NCBI RefSeq assembly: GCF_017355165.1
Contig: NZ_JADILK010000016.1
Location: 24,759-88,758, forward strand
DNA from: Bacillus sp. SD075
GTDB lineage: Bacteria > Bacillota > Bacilli > Bacillales > DSM-1321
DNA: 64,000 bases
Direction of reading: 5' to 3'
How positions within the stretch are numbered: the stretch's first letter is position 1; each line of letters starts with the position of its first letter. Positions 44,214-52,461 of the stretch are shown here, one piece after another. Both the position numbers and the translations under genes were made by a program. The notes beneath the pieces are model-generated. The model was not told the origin of the DNA and did no database searches. It saw nothing but the letters and a program-made list of their open reading frames with translations.

Positions 44214-46385
44214 ATGAAGCTAATCATTGCGGAGAAACCAGATCAAGGTTCAACGCTAGCTGCACAATTTAAAACGAAGAAACAGCAAGGCTATATAGAA
44301 ATCATGCCGAATGAACTTTTCCCCGATGGAGCTTATGTAACTTGGGCCGTCGGGCATTTATGTCAACTCGTTTCGCCGGAAACCTATCATTCGAAATGGA
44401 AAAAATGGTCGATGGAAACGTTGCCGATGATTCCTGAGAAATTTCAATATGAAGTGACCCGACAGAAGGTAAAGCAATTCAATATCGTGAAGTCTTTGCT
44501 TAGGAAACCGGAAGTCGATGAAATCATTCATGCAGGTGATGCCGGGCGTGAAGGAGAATTGATTGTACGGAATATCGTTAATCTATGCAATGTCAATAAA
44601 CCGATGAAACGTTTATGGATTTCCTCTTTGACCCCAAAAGCGATTTATGAAGGATTCCAAAATCTGAAGAGCGAAGAAAAAACCAGGCCGCTCTATTATG
44701 AAGCGTATACGAGGGCTTGTGCGGACTGGGTTGTGGGAATGAACGCGTCGAGAGCGTATAGTATTTTATTGAAACAAAGGGGCGTTTCAGATGTCTTTTC
44801 AGCAGGAAGGGTTCAGACACCGACTCTTGCATTGATTGTAAAGCGGGAAATGGAAATTGAGCAATTCGAGTCTGAACCGTTCTGGGAAGTGTTCGCTGAC
44901 TTCAAGATGGATGGAAAGAAATATCAGGGGAAATGGCAGCAGAACAATGATCCGAGAATCAAGACAAAAGAAATGGCTGAAAAAATTGCCGCCTTTTGCA
45001 AAGGTAAGGAAGCTGAAATAGCTGAAATGGATACAGAAAGGAAAGAGTTTCAGCCGCCTTTGTTATTTAATCTATCGTCTTTGCAAGCGACAGTAAACAA
45101 GATTTATAAATACTCACCGAAACAGACGCTGGATATTGTACAAAGTTTATATCAAAAAGGAATTGTTTCTTATCCACGATCAGATTCCAATCATGTAACG
45201 GAGGGGGAAGCCGAAACATTTCCCGATATTTTGCAAAAACTAAGTGTATTTACAGAATATGAATCCTTGTTTCCTGTGCCGGAACCGAACATCATGAATA
45301 ATAAACGGTTTGTTAATGAAAAGAAAGTGACTGATCACTATGCCATTATCCCGACGGAGCAGGTAACCGACCCAAAGCGGCTTTCCACTGAAGAACGGAA
45401 TATATATGACTTGGTGGTACGCCGGTTGATTGCGTCCCATTATGAGAAAGCCATTTTCGATTACACAACCATTAAAACGCTTGTCGATAAGCGTGCCGAA
45501 TTCATTTCTAAAGGCAAGCAGCAGATTCAAGAGGGATGGCGCAAAGTGATTTTCCAAAATGACAAAGATGATGATATCATTTTGCCGTCCGTTTCAAAAG
45601 GGGATTCTGGAAAGGCCGCCAATATAAAGGCGAAAGAAGGAAAAACCCAGCCTCCTAAGCGATATACGGAAGGTCAGCTGATCACTTTGATGAAAACTGC
45701 CGGAAAGCATCTGGATAATGAAGAGTTAGAAAAGGTGCTGATGAAAACCGAGGGTCTTGGAACCGAAGCAACTCGGGCTGGCATCATTACCATGCTCAAA
45801 GACCGTAAATATATCAATGTGAAAAAAAACCAGGTGTATGCGACGGATAAAGGGAAAGTGCTGATTACTGCCATCGGGGAGAAAATTCTGGCTTCACCCG
45901 AGATGACAGCCAAATGGGAACAGCGTTTAAGGGAAATTGGGGAAGGAAAGGCTTCAGCTGGCGGCTTTATGGAAGCTGTCAAGAAGATGTCAGCAAAAAT
46001 TATCAGTGATGCCGTGGAATCATCGGAAAGCTGGGATTTTCAGGGGCTGGACACCGAGTCGATTCAACGGAGCGGTCCTAAAAAGAGAAGCTCGGCATCT
46101 ATGGGCAGCTGTAAACTATGCGGTTCTAAGATTGTTGATAAAGGGGAATTCTATGGATGTGTAAGTTATCAAAAAACAAAGTGTAACTTCACTATCTCCA
46201 AAAAAATCCTTAATAAGAAAATCAGTCAAGCAAATATAAAAAAGCTGTTGGCGAGCGGTGAAACGGATTTGATAAGCGGTTTTACAAAAGGGGAAAAGAC
46301 CTTTGATGCCGTTTTATCATGGTCCGATTCTGAAAAGAAGATCAGTTTTACATTCCCAACAGAACAAAACGTCAAACAAACTTGA
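44214..46385 (+). CDS. topB: DNA topoisomerase III
   Basis: This is a 723-residue type IA topoisomerase. I chose ATG 44214, eight bases after TTAGGTGA. The Toprim domain opens MKLIIAEKPDQGSTLA and carries HAGDAGREGELI (metal-binding acids). The nucleophile is Tyr320 in GIVSYPRSDS. The C-terminal part has a partial Cys-rich zinc-ribbon, CKLCGSKIVDKGEFYGCV, with a later Cys. It relaxes and decatenates DNA through single-strand passage. Length matches B. subtilis TopB, but the opening residues are rather diverged, so it may be a TopB paralogue. Confidence 0.93.
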   Translation: MKLIIAEKPDQGSTLAAQFKTKKQQGYIEIMPNELFPDGAYVTWAVGHLCQLVSPETYHSKWKKWSMETLPMIPEKFQYEVTRQKVKQFNIVKSLLRKPEVDEIIHAGDAGREGELIVRNIVNLCNVNKPMKRLWISSLTPKAIYEGFQNLKSEEKTRPLYYEAYTRACADWVVGMNASRAYSILLKQRGVSDVFSAGRVQTPTLALIVKREMEIEQFESEPFWEVFADFKMDGKKYQGKWQQNNDPRIKTKEMAEKIAAFCKGKEAEIAEMDTERKEFQPPLLFNLSSLQATVNKIYKYSPKQTLDIVQSLYQKGIVSYPRSDSNHVTEGEAETFPDILQKLSVFTEYESLFPVPEPNIMNNKRFVNEKKVTDHYAIIPTEQVTDPKRLSTEERNIYDLVVRRLIASHYEKAIFDYTTIKTLVDKRAEFISKGKQQIQEGWRKVIFQNDKDDDIILPSVSKGDSGKAANIKAKEGKTQPPKRYTEGQLITLMKTAGKHLDNEELEKVLMKTEGLGTEATRAGIITMLKDRKYINVKKNQVYATDKGKVLITAIGEKILASPEMTAKWEQRLREIGEGKASAGGFMEAVKKMSAKIISDAVESSESWDFQGLDTESIQRSGPKKRSSASMGSCKLCGSKIVDKGEFYGCVSYQKTKCNFTISKKILNKKISQANIKKLLASGETDLISGFTKGEKTFDAVLSWSDSEKKISFTFPTEQNVKQT

Positions 46386-46487
46386 GAAGAAACTTCATTA
46401 AAGACGCCCTGAGACTTATATCTTCTTGTTTCGGGGTCGTTTATATAGTAAAATTTTTAGATATGCGTTTGAATGGGAGGATTCCGA

Positions 46488-46916
46488 ATGCCTACACCGA
46501 GCATGGAGGATTACATAGAACAAATTTATTTACTAATTGAAGAAAAAGGATATGCAAGAGTTTCCGATATTGCCGAAAACCTTTCCGTCCACCCATCTTC
46601 TGTTACGAAAATGGTTCAAAAGCTTGATCAGGAAAAATATTTGATATATGAAAAGTACCGGGGTCTCGTTTTAACTGCAAATGGGAAAAAAGTTGGTAAA
46701 AGGCTCGTATACCGTCATGAACTTTTAGAACAGATGCTAAGGTTGATTGGGGTCAAGGAAGAAAATATTTATCATGATGTAGAGGGGATTGAACACCACC
46801 TTAGTTGGAATGCCATCGATAGGATTGGTGACCTGGTTGAATTCTTTGAAGAATCTCCTGACCGTGTCGAGGATTTACGAAAGATACAAAAAAGAAATGA
46901 AGAAAATTCAAAATAA
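46488..46916 (+). CDS. mntR: Manganese-responsive transcriptional regulator MntR
   Basis: This is a 142-residue DtxR-family protein, the same length as B. subtilis MntR. With ATG 46488 (behind GGGAGG) every known Mn ligand falls on its standard number: Asp8, Glu11, His77, Glu99, Glu102 and His103. The winged helix reads [26 protein letters not shown]. Mn2+-bound MntR represses Mn uptake genes and activates exporters. A TerC-family protein of the Mn-exporter type is encoded at 62023. Confidence 0.97.
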   Translation: MPTPSMEDYIEQIYLLIEEKGYARVSDIAENLSVHPSSVTKMVQKLDQEKYLIYEKYRGLVLTANGKKVGKRLVYRHELLEQMLRLIGVKEENIYHDVEGIEHHLSWNAIDRIGDLVEFFEESPDRVEDLRKIQKRNEENSK

Positions 46917-46917
46917 G

Positions 46918-46938
46918 CTGCCGCTGGCAGTTTTTTTT
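46918..46938 (+). terminator. mntR terminator
   Basis: CTGCC-GCT-GGCAG followed by eight T, two bases after the stop. Confidence 0.9.
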
Positions 46939-47135
46939 ATGTATTTGAAAATCATCCGTTTTCTTGAACCGGGCTTGTTTATTTTACAAATAAGGTGTAC
47001 AAGGCAGCGAGGTTTTAAAAGAGGATTTTTTAATTATGAGCAGAATAGCTATAAAGAGGCCACGGTAATTTGATTTCGTGAAAATATTTTTTAGGCACTT
47101 AGTTAATTAGGGTGAAATGGGAGGGTGAATTTCTG

Positions 47136-47831
47136 ATGAATTTACATACATGGCATAAAGAATCGGAAAAAGAGTGGGATGTTTTTGCACCTATGTGGGC
47201 GAAGAATTCGCAAGAAATGTGGGAAACGGGAAGCCGGAAGAACATTATTCCTTTCTTTTCTGAATATGTACCTTCGGGAGTGAAGGTGGCTGACATAGGC
47301 TGTGGAGATGGGATTGGTTCCTTGAAATTGGCCGAAGCGGGATTTAAAGTAACCGGAGTAGATTTATCCAATGTGATGATTGAATTTGCAAAGGGAAAAA
47401 CCGTTCAGCAACCAGAACTTTCTTTTCTGCAAGGAGATTTTTATAATCTTCCATTCAAAGATGAAGAAATGGATGCGGCGATGGTCATTAATTCTTTGGA
47501 ATATACGGGTGAACCATTACCTGTGTTGAAGGAAATTCAACGGGTAATAAAGCCTGGCGGCTATGTCTGTTTTGGGATACTTGGTCCAACAGCTGAACCA
47601 CGAAAAAAATTCAGTTTTCAACGGTTATTAGGAGATAAAGTCATCATGAATACAATGCAGCCTTGGGAATTTGAAAAAATGGCTTTAGAAACGGGATGGA
47701 AAGCAGTGGCTGATATCGGCGTTGCAAAGAGAGGAGTGGACTATACAAAACTGGGGCACTTTTCAAAGGAATTAAGGCAAGCTGTATCGTTCATGTGGCT
47801 TTTCCTTCTTCAAAAAGAGGTGGGGCAGTGA
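47136..47831 (+). CDS. Class I SAM-dependent methyltransferase
   Basis: This is a 231-residue protein. I chose ATG 47136, set by GGGAGGGTG. Motif I is VADIGCGDGIGSLKLAEAGFKVTGVDLS (about residues 50-77), followed by QGDFYNLPFKDEEMDAAMVINSLEY and VIKPGGYVCFGI, typical of UbiE/Methyltransf_11 enzymes acting on small molecules. Its stop shares a base with the next ATG, so it is coupled to the AIM24 gene. Substrate unknown. Confidence 0.88.
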   Translation: MNLHTWHKESEKEWDVFAPMWAKNSQEMWETGSRKNIIPFFSEYVPSGVKVADIGCGDGIGSLKLAEAGFKVTGVDLSNVMIEFAKGKTVQQPELSFLQGDFYNLPFKDEEMDAAMVINSLEYTGEPLPVLKEIQRVIKPGGYVCFGILGPTAEPRKKFSFQRLLGDKVIMNTMQPWEFEKMALETGWKAVADIGVAKRGVDYTKLGHFSKELRQAVSFMWLFLLQKEVGQ

Positions 47832-48526
47832 TGGAAAAGTATCAAATCGATCAATTCGTTGAAATGACGAAACAGCAGGATAAAGGGCAAGGCTTATTTG
47901 AGCTTGAAACGGAACGAATTCTGGAGATTAATTTGGAAAAGCAGATATGGGCAAAAATGGGGACAATGGTTTCTTATCGCGGCAATATTAAATTCGAGCG
48001 GGAAGGCATCTTGGAGCATGGTCTTGGTAAACTCTTTAAAAAAGCTTTGACTGGTGAGGGTGCATCCTTGATGAAAGCGACTGGAAGCGGCAAGCTGTAC
48101 ATCGCGGATCAAGGGAAGAAGATTTCTATTTTACAGTTAGATGGTGAATCGATCTGTGTTAACGGAAATGATTTACTTGCATTTGAGCCGGGGATTCAAT
48201 GGGATATAAAAATGATGCGGCGCATTGCCGGGTTATTGGCGGGGGGATTGTTCAACGTAAGGCTCGAGGGGAGAGGCATGGTCGCTTTCACTTCCCATTA
48301 TGAGCCGCTTACTTTAATGGTGGAACCTGGGAATCCGGTCTATACGGACCCGAATGCCACAGTGGCTTGGTCAGGGGAATTGCAGCCTGAATTCGTAACG
48401 GATGTTTCATTGAAGTCGTTCTTTGGAAGGGGAAGCAGTGAATCCGTTCAAATGAAATTCGAAGGTCAAGGATTTGTGGTCGTCCAACCTTTTGAAGAGG
48501 TATACTTCGGTAATAAGGAATCATGA
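47831..48526 (+). CDS. AIM24-family protein
   Basis: This 231-residue protein starts at ATG 47831, overlapping the methyltransferase stop, with GAGGTGGGG as the site. It is beta-rich, with IWAKMGTMVSYRGNIKFEREG and LYIADQGKKISIL, and the SGELQPEFVTDVSLKSFFGRGSSESVQMKFEGQGFVVVQ tail is the AIM24 (DUF124) signature. The fold resembles the TRAP/AIM24 double-stranded helix. Bacterial function is unknown. A C-terminal VQP end is usual in the family. Confidence 0.88.
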   Translation: MEKYQIDQFVEMTKQQDKGQGLFELETERILEINLEKQIWAKMGTMVSYRGNIKFEREGILEHGLGKLFKKALTGEGASLMKATGSGKLYIADQGKKISILQLDGESICVNGNDLLAFEPGIQWDIKMMRRIAGLLAGGLFNVRLEGRGMVAFTSHYEPLTLMVEPGNPVYTDPNATVAWSGELQPEFVTDVSLKSFFGRGSSESVQMKFEGQGFVVVQPFEEVYFGNKES

Positions 48527-48529
48527 AAC

Positions 48530-48560
48530 AAACAACCTGAGTCAGAAACTCAGGTTGTTT
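48530..48560 (+). terminator. Terminator after the AIM24 gene
   Basis: AAACAACCTGAGT pairs perfectly with ACTCAGGTTGTTT around a 5-base loop. Confidence 0.88.
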
Positions 48561-48587
48561 CCCATGATAATCGGAAGTGGCTGCCCC

Positions 48588-48613
48588 AAAAAACGATTCA
48601 CTTAAACGTGAAT
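48588..48613 (-). terminator. metA terminator (minus strand)
   Basis: On the minus strand ATTCAC-GTTTAA-GTGAAT is followed by CGTTTTTT, 21 bases after the metA stop. Confidence 0.75.
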
Positions 48614-48633
48614 GCTTCTTTTTTCTTGCCCTT

Positions 48634-49542
48634 TCAATCCCACTCATAAGGGGTGGATTGGTAGACATAATAGTTCAGCCAATTCGAGAACATCAGGCTG
48701 CAATGGCTCTTCCAGCGGTGAAGGGGTACCTTGGTCGGATCGTTATCAGGAAAGTAATTTACAGGGAGTTGCGTATTGATCCCACGCTCCCTATCGCGCT
48801 TATATTCTTCGCCAAGGGTATCGGCATCATACTCGAAATGGCCGGTAACCATAATTCTTTTTCCATCAACCGAAGCAGCTATCAATACACCAGCTTGATC
48901 GGACTGTGCGAGAACCTTCAATTCAGGATGGTTAACTAATTTTTGATAGTCAATATCCGTATGGCGTGAATGAGGTGCCATAAAATAATCATCGAATCCG
49001 CGGACTAGATTTTCATTCGGTTCAAGGACCTTATGGGTGTATACGCCGAAGCATTTCTCTGGAAGTTCGTATTTGCCTATTCCATAATGATGGTACAGGG
49101 CAGCTTGTGCCCCCCAACAGATATGTAGGGTGGATGTGACATTTTCGCTTGACCAGTTCATGATATTCTGCAGTTCTTCCCAATAATTAACGTCTGAAAA
49201 GTCCAGCTTTTCTACCGGAGCGCCTGTAATGATCAAGCCGTCATATTTCTTCGTGCGAATATCATTAAATGATTTGTAAAATTGATCTAAATGAAATTTA
49301 CTTGTGTTTTTTGATTCATGTGTGCTTAAGCGCAGGAATGATATATTTACTTGAATGGGAGTATTGCCAAGAAATCGCAGTAACTGGGCCTCCGTTTTTT
49401 CTTTCTCTGGCATTAGGTTTAAAATTAATATATTCAATGGACGGATTTCCTGATTGGTAGCTCTTTCCTCATCCATTACGAAGATATTTTCCTGTTCTAA
49501 AATTTCCCTTGCTGGCAGTTGTTCCGGAATTCTGATTGGCAT
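48634..49542 (-). CDS. metA: Homoserine O-acyltransferase (MetA family)
   Basis: This 302-residue enzyme has the opening [23 protein letters not shown] and [20 protein letters not shown]. The nucleophile Cys lies in [16 protein letters not shown] and the catalytic His/Glu in VTGHFEYD, all standard for MetA. Bacillus MetA proteins use acetyl-CoA to make O-acetylhomoserine for methionine synthesis. ATG follows AAGGAGG. The 160-base upstream gap is too short for, and shows no sign of, an S-box riboswitch. Confidence 0.95.
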   Translation of the reverse strand: MPIRIPEQLPAREILEQENIFVMDEERATNQEIRPLNILILNLMPEKEKTEAQLLRFLGNTPIQVNISFLRLSTHESKNTSKFHLDQFYKSFNDIRTKKYDGLIITGAPVEKLDFSDVNYWEELQNIMNWSSENVTSTLHICWGAQAALYHHYGIGKYELPEKCFGVYTHKVLEPNENLVRGFDDYFMAPHSRHTDIDYQKLVNHPELKVLAQSDQAGVLIAASVDGKRIMVTGHFEYDADTLGEEYKRDRERGINTQLPVNYFPDNDPTKVPLHRWKSHCSLMFSNWLNYYVYQSTPYEWD

Positions 49543-49704
49543 GATTAGCCTCCTTCTTCAAAAATCATAATATTTTAATTATATAGAAAATTATTGAATA
49601 GAAAAGCTATTTTAATCATTTCTTGTAAATCTCCAAGGAAAAGGCCTGCGAATGGTAAAATGGGAAGATCATGATTACATAAACTATGACATTAGAGAGG
49701 TGTT

Positions 49705-50244
49705 TTGAGATTGTTTGATCCTACAGCATTTGAGAACATGAAAGTGGTATTGGAAGGAGCGGTTTACGATCGTGACTTCATTGGAGATATATTGGTCATA
49801 AACCGTGATGATATAGTGAATCTCTCAACCATGTCCAGATCATATAAGATTGAGATGAAATTGAAAAAACCAATCGAGACTATTTCGATTAGCGGTGCCA
49901 TTGAGTTACACGCTTCACTCAAGAACCTAAGTTCGGAGTTACTCGATGCCGATAATGATGATAGGCATTCAGGCTGCACGGTCAATATTTTCATTTCTTT
50001 TCCCAAAAAGCTTGATGAAATGAATGCGGAACAATTGTTGAACGACTTGGAAAAAATTTGGGGAAATCAGAGAAACATTACAGTGACAACCAGCGATACG
50101 GTCAGTAAAAAAATGCTACCCGTTACTTCTTCTATATATAAAGTTTCATTTGGAAGGCTTGTAAAAGAAGAGCAAATGGATGATTTGGAAGACATGGTAG
50201 AGTATTTGATTCAATCCATACAAGCAGTGAAGATTCCGGAATGA
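49705..50244 (+). CDS. Conserved-looking hypothetical protein
   Basis: This protein has up to 179 residues. The start is TTG 49705 or, better spaced from AGAGAGG, TTG 49711. The protein is soluble and alpha/beta, rich in Asp, Glu and Lys, with FISFPKKLDEMNAEQLLNDLEKIW in the middle and a helical acidic end (EEQMDDLEDMVEYLIQSI). I do not recognise any family. It lies alone between metA (divergent) and the peroxidase gene; coding quality and the ribosome site support it as real. Confidence 0.75.
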   Translation: MRLFDPTAFENMKVVLEGAVYDRDFIGDILVINRDDIVNLSTMSRSYKIEMKLKKPIETISISGAIELHASLKNLSSELLDADNDDRHSGCTVNIFISFPKKLDEMNAEQLLNDLEKIWGNQRNITVTTSDTVSKKMLPVTSSIYKVSFGRLVKEEQMDDLEDMVEYLIQSIQAVKIPE

Positions 50245-50322
50245 TAGAAAAAGGATAAAAGTTGGTAAACCTACCTTTAAATACGGTAAAATGAATCATC
50301 ATACTAAAGGGAGAGATCATAC

Positions 50323-50799
50323 ATGTCCATTTACGAATTTGAAGTCAATAAAATTAATGGCGAAACCATCTCGCTTGAGGAATATAGAGGGAGAGTGATG
50401 ATTATAGTGAATACCGCAAGCAAATGCGGTTTTTCGCCACAGTATGATGATTTGCAAAGCCTGTATGTGCAATATAAAGAGGATGGGGTTGTCGTGCTTG
50501 GTTTTCCTTGTAATCAGTTTTTGAATCAGGAACCTGGTGATGACCTGGAAATCGATTCATACTGCAAATTGAATCATGGTGTAACATTCCCCATGTTTGC
50601 AAAAGTGAATGTCAATGGCAAGGAAGCCCATCCCTTATTCAGCTATTTGACTGAAAATGCTCCCGGCGTGATGGGATCCAAATCGATAAAATGGAATTTT
50701 ACAAAGTTTTTGATTGATCGTGATGGAAATATCGTCAGTCGGTATGCTCCTAAAACAAAACCTTTGGATATGGAAGAGGATTTAAAAAAACTTTTATGA
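50323..50799 (+). CDS. bsaA: Thiol-dependent glutathione peroxidase-like protein (BsaA)
   Basis: This 158-residue thioredoxin-fold protein has the peroxidatic Cys in NTASKCGFSPQYDDLQ (Cys36), the conserved LGFPCNQFLNQEPG with the resolving Cys, and KWNFTKFLIDRDG. Cys in place of selenocysteine indicates reduction of hydroperoxides with thioredoxin or bacillithiol electrons. The gene neighbourhood (metA, ypgQ, ypgR, ilvD) agrees with B. subtilis bsaA. ATG follows AAAGGGAGAG. Confidence 0.93.
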   Translation: MSIYEFEVNKINGETISLEEYRGRVMIIVNTASKCGFSPQYDDLQSLYVQYKEDGVVVLGFPCNQFLNQEPGDDLEIDSYCKLNHGVTFPMFAKVNVNGKEAHPLFSYLTENAPGVMGSKSIKWNFTKFLIDRDGNIVSRYAPKTKPLDMEEDLKKLL

Positions 50800-50810
50800 A
50801 GAATGATATC

Positions 50811-50845
50811 GAGTCCAATGGAAGTTTCCGTTGGACTCTTTTTTC
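50811..50845 (+). terminator. bsaA terminator
   Basis: GAGTCCAA pairs with TTGGACTC, with further pairs toward the loop, followed by six T. Confidence 0.9.
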
Positions 50846-50917
50846 AGGTAAGTAATTAATGGGGACAGATGGTTGGGATGTTGAATATAATAGAAGACAC
50901 AAATGAGGGGGGAAATC

Positions 50918-51763
50918 ATGGAACGAATTGCATGGGTAACAGATAGTACGGGAACTTTAGACGAAGAGTTATCATTGAATGAACATGTATACGTCGTTCC
51001 GATGGTCGTCATCATCGATGGGAAGGAATATGAAGATGGCGTCGACCTATTACCTGAAGAATTATACCGGCGGATGAGTAAGGAAAAAATCACCGCCACT
51101 ACGTCCCAGCCCTCGGTCGGCAGATTCCAAGAGTTATATAAGGAACTTGAAAAACGTTATGATCGAATCATAGCTGTACACCTTTCAAGTGAATTGAGCG
51201 GGACCGTTTCCGCGAGCAGGCAAGCTGCACAAATGGTTTCGATTCCCGTTGACGTTTTTGATACTTTACTTATTTCCTTTCCAATGCTATTAATCTTGAA
51301 AAAGCTCATGCATTTCCTTGATAATGGTGATTCCATCAATGAGGCATTCGTCAAAACGAGGAGGTATGCGGATAACCATGAAACCTATGTATTAATAGGT
51401 TCTTTAGATCAGCTGCATCGCAGCGGCAGGTTAACAAACGCACAATATATTCTGGGAAGCCTATTGAGCTTTAAACCCATCATTTCAATCGAAAACGGTC
51501 TGCTTCATACTAAATCTAAACCTCGGAACCTTAAAAAAGCGGAAAAACAGATCTTCACTGATTTTCGCAGATCAGTCGAAGCGGGAAAAGTAAAAGAATG
51601 TACCATATTATATGGTGCAGTATTGGAGCAGGCACAAGAATGGGAAAAGATGATTTCCGAAGAATTTCCTCATGTGGTGACCCATGTATCCCCACTGGGC
51701 AGTGCCATCGGGGTGCATACCGGTGAACAGACGATTGGGCTCAGTTGGTTCAATGAAGATTAA
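50918..51763 (+). CDS. DegV-family fatty-acid-binding protein
   Basis: This is a 281-residue protein with ATG 50918 behind GAGGGGGG. MERIAWVTDSTGTLDEEL and the DVFDTLLISFPM segment, with TSQPSVGRFQELY and YVLIGSLDQLHRSGRLTNAQYILGSLLSFKPII, are the DegV signature. Such proteins (FakB type) bind a fatty acid and present it to the FakA kinase for phosphorylation in lipid synthesis. The usual G-M-G near the fatty-acid carboxylate appears as DTLLISFPM here, a variant seen in some DegV paralogues. Confidence 0.9.
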   Translation: MERIAWVTDSTGTLDEELSLNEHVYVVPMVVIIDGKEYEDGVDLLPEELYRRMSKEKITATTSQPSVGRFQELYKELEKRYDRIIAVHLSSELSGTVSASRQAAQMVSIPVDVFDTLLISFPMLLILKKLMHFLDNGDSINEAFVKTRRYADNHETYVLIGSLDQLHRSGRLTNAQYILGSLLSFKPIISIENGLLHTKSKPRNLKKAEKQIFTDFRRSVEAGKVKECTILYGAVLEQAQEWEKMISEEFPHVVTHVSPLGSAIGVHTGEQTIGLSWFNED

Positions 51764-51816
51764 AGCACACCATAATTGAGAACCATGGTAAAATAGAAGG
51801 GACATGGAGTGGTGAA

Positions 51817-52461
51817 ATGAAACAAAAGATGATTGAATTAACGGAGAAGTATGTATATGACCAATTGATTTCTGATGCCAGCGGCCATGATTGGTTCCAT
51901 ATCGATCGTGTTCGTAAGCTGGCTTTACATATTGCAAAAGAAGAACGAAAAGGAAATGAGTTCATCATTGAATTGGCTGCTCTGCTACATGATATCCCGG
52001 ATGATAAACTAAATCAAGATGTCGATGGAGGCTGGAAAAAGCTTGACGTTTGGTTTAATGAAATAAAGTTGGATATGGATAGTGTGGATGCCATCAAACA
52101 GATCATCAATACAATTTCATATAGTGCAGGGCAGGTGAAGCTTCCTTCGATCGAGGCTGAAATTGTTCAGGATGCGGACCGCTTGGATGCAATTGGTGCC
52201 ATTGGCATAGCCAGGACATTTGCGTTCGGCGGAAAAAAGGGACAACTTATGTATGACCCTTCATTGCCCATAAGGGAAAACATGACCAAGAAGGAATACA
52301 GGAATGGCAAAAGCTCTTCCATTCATCACTTTCATGAAAAATTATTGAGCTTGCAAGATATGCTCAATACTTGTACAGCCAAGAAGATTGCAAGTGACAG
52401 GCATGAATACATGGTTGGATTTTTAGAGGAATTTAATAAGGAATGGGATGTACGATTATGA
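51817..52461 (+). CDS. HD-domain phosphohydrolase (YpgQ-like)
   Basis: This 214-residue all-helical protein has the HD metal site: HDWFHIDRVRKLALHI (His about residue 28), ELAALLHDIPDD (HD pair about 58-59) and VQDADRLDAIGAIGIARTF (Asp about 125). B. subtilis YpgQ, from the same neighbourhood, is a Mn2+-dependent nucleoside triphosphate pyrophosphohydrolase, so house-cleaning of nucleotides is the probable role. Its stop overlaps the ABC-F start by four bases (ATGA). Confidence 0.9.
   Translation: MKQKMIELTEKYVYDQLISDASGHDWFHIDRVRKLALHIAKEERKGNEFIIELAALLHDIPDDKLNQDVDGGWKKLDVWFNEIKLDMDSVDAIKQIINTISYSAGQVKLPSIEAEIVQDADRLDAIGAIGIARTFAFGGKKGQLMYDPSLPIRENMTKKEYRNGKSSSIHHFHEKLLSLQDMLNTCTAKKIASDRHEYMVGFLEEFNKEWDVRL

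Noticed and set aside
46789..47073. 94-codon frame running across the mntR end and its terminator
   Set aside because: It overlaps mntR in another frame and reads through a strong terminator.
49543..49704. S-box or T-box leader upstream of metA
   Set aside because: Only about 160 bases separate metA from the divergent gene and neither the kink-turn of an S-box nor a T-box sequence is present.
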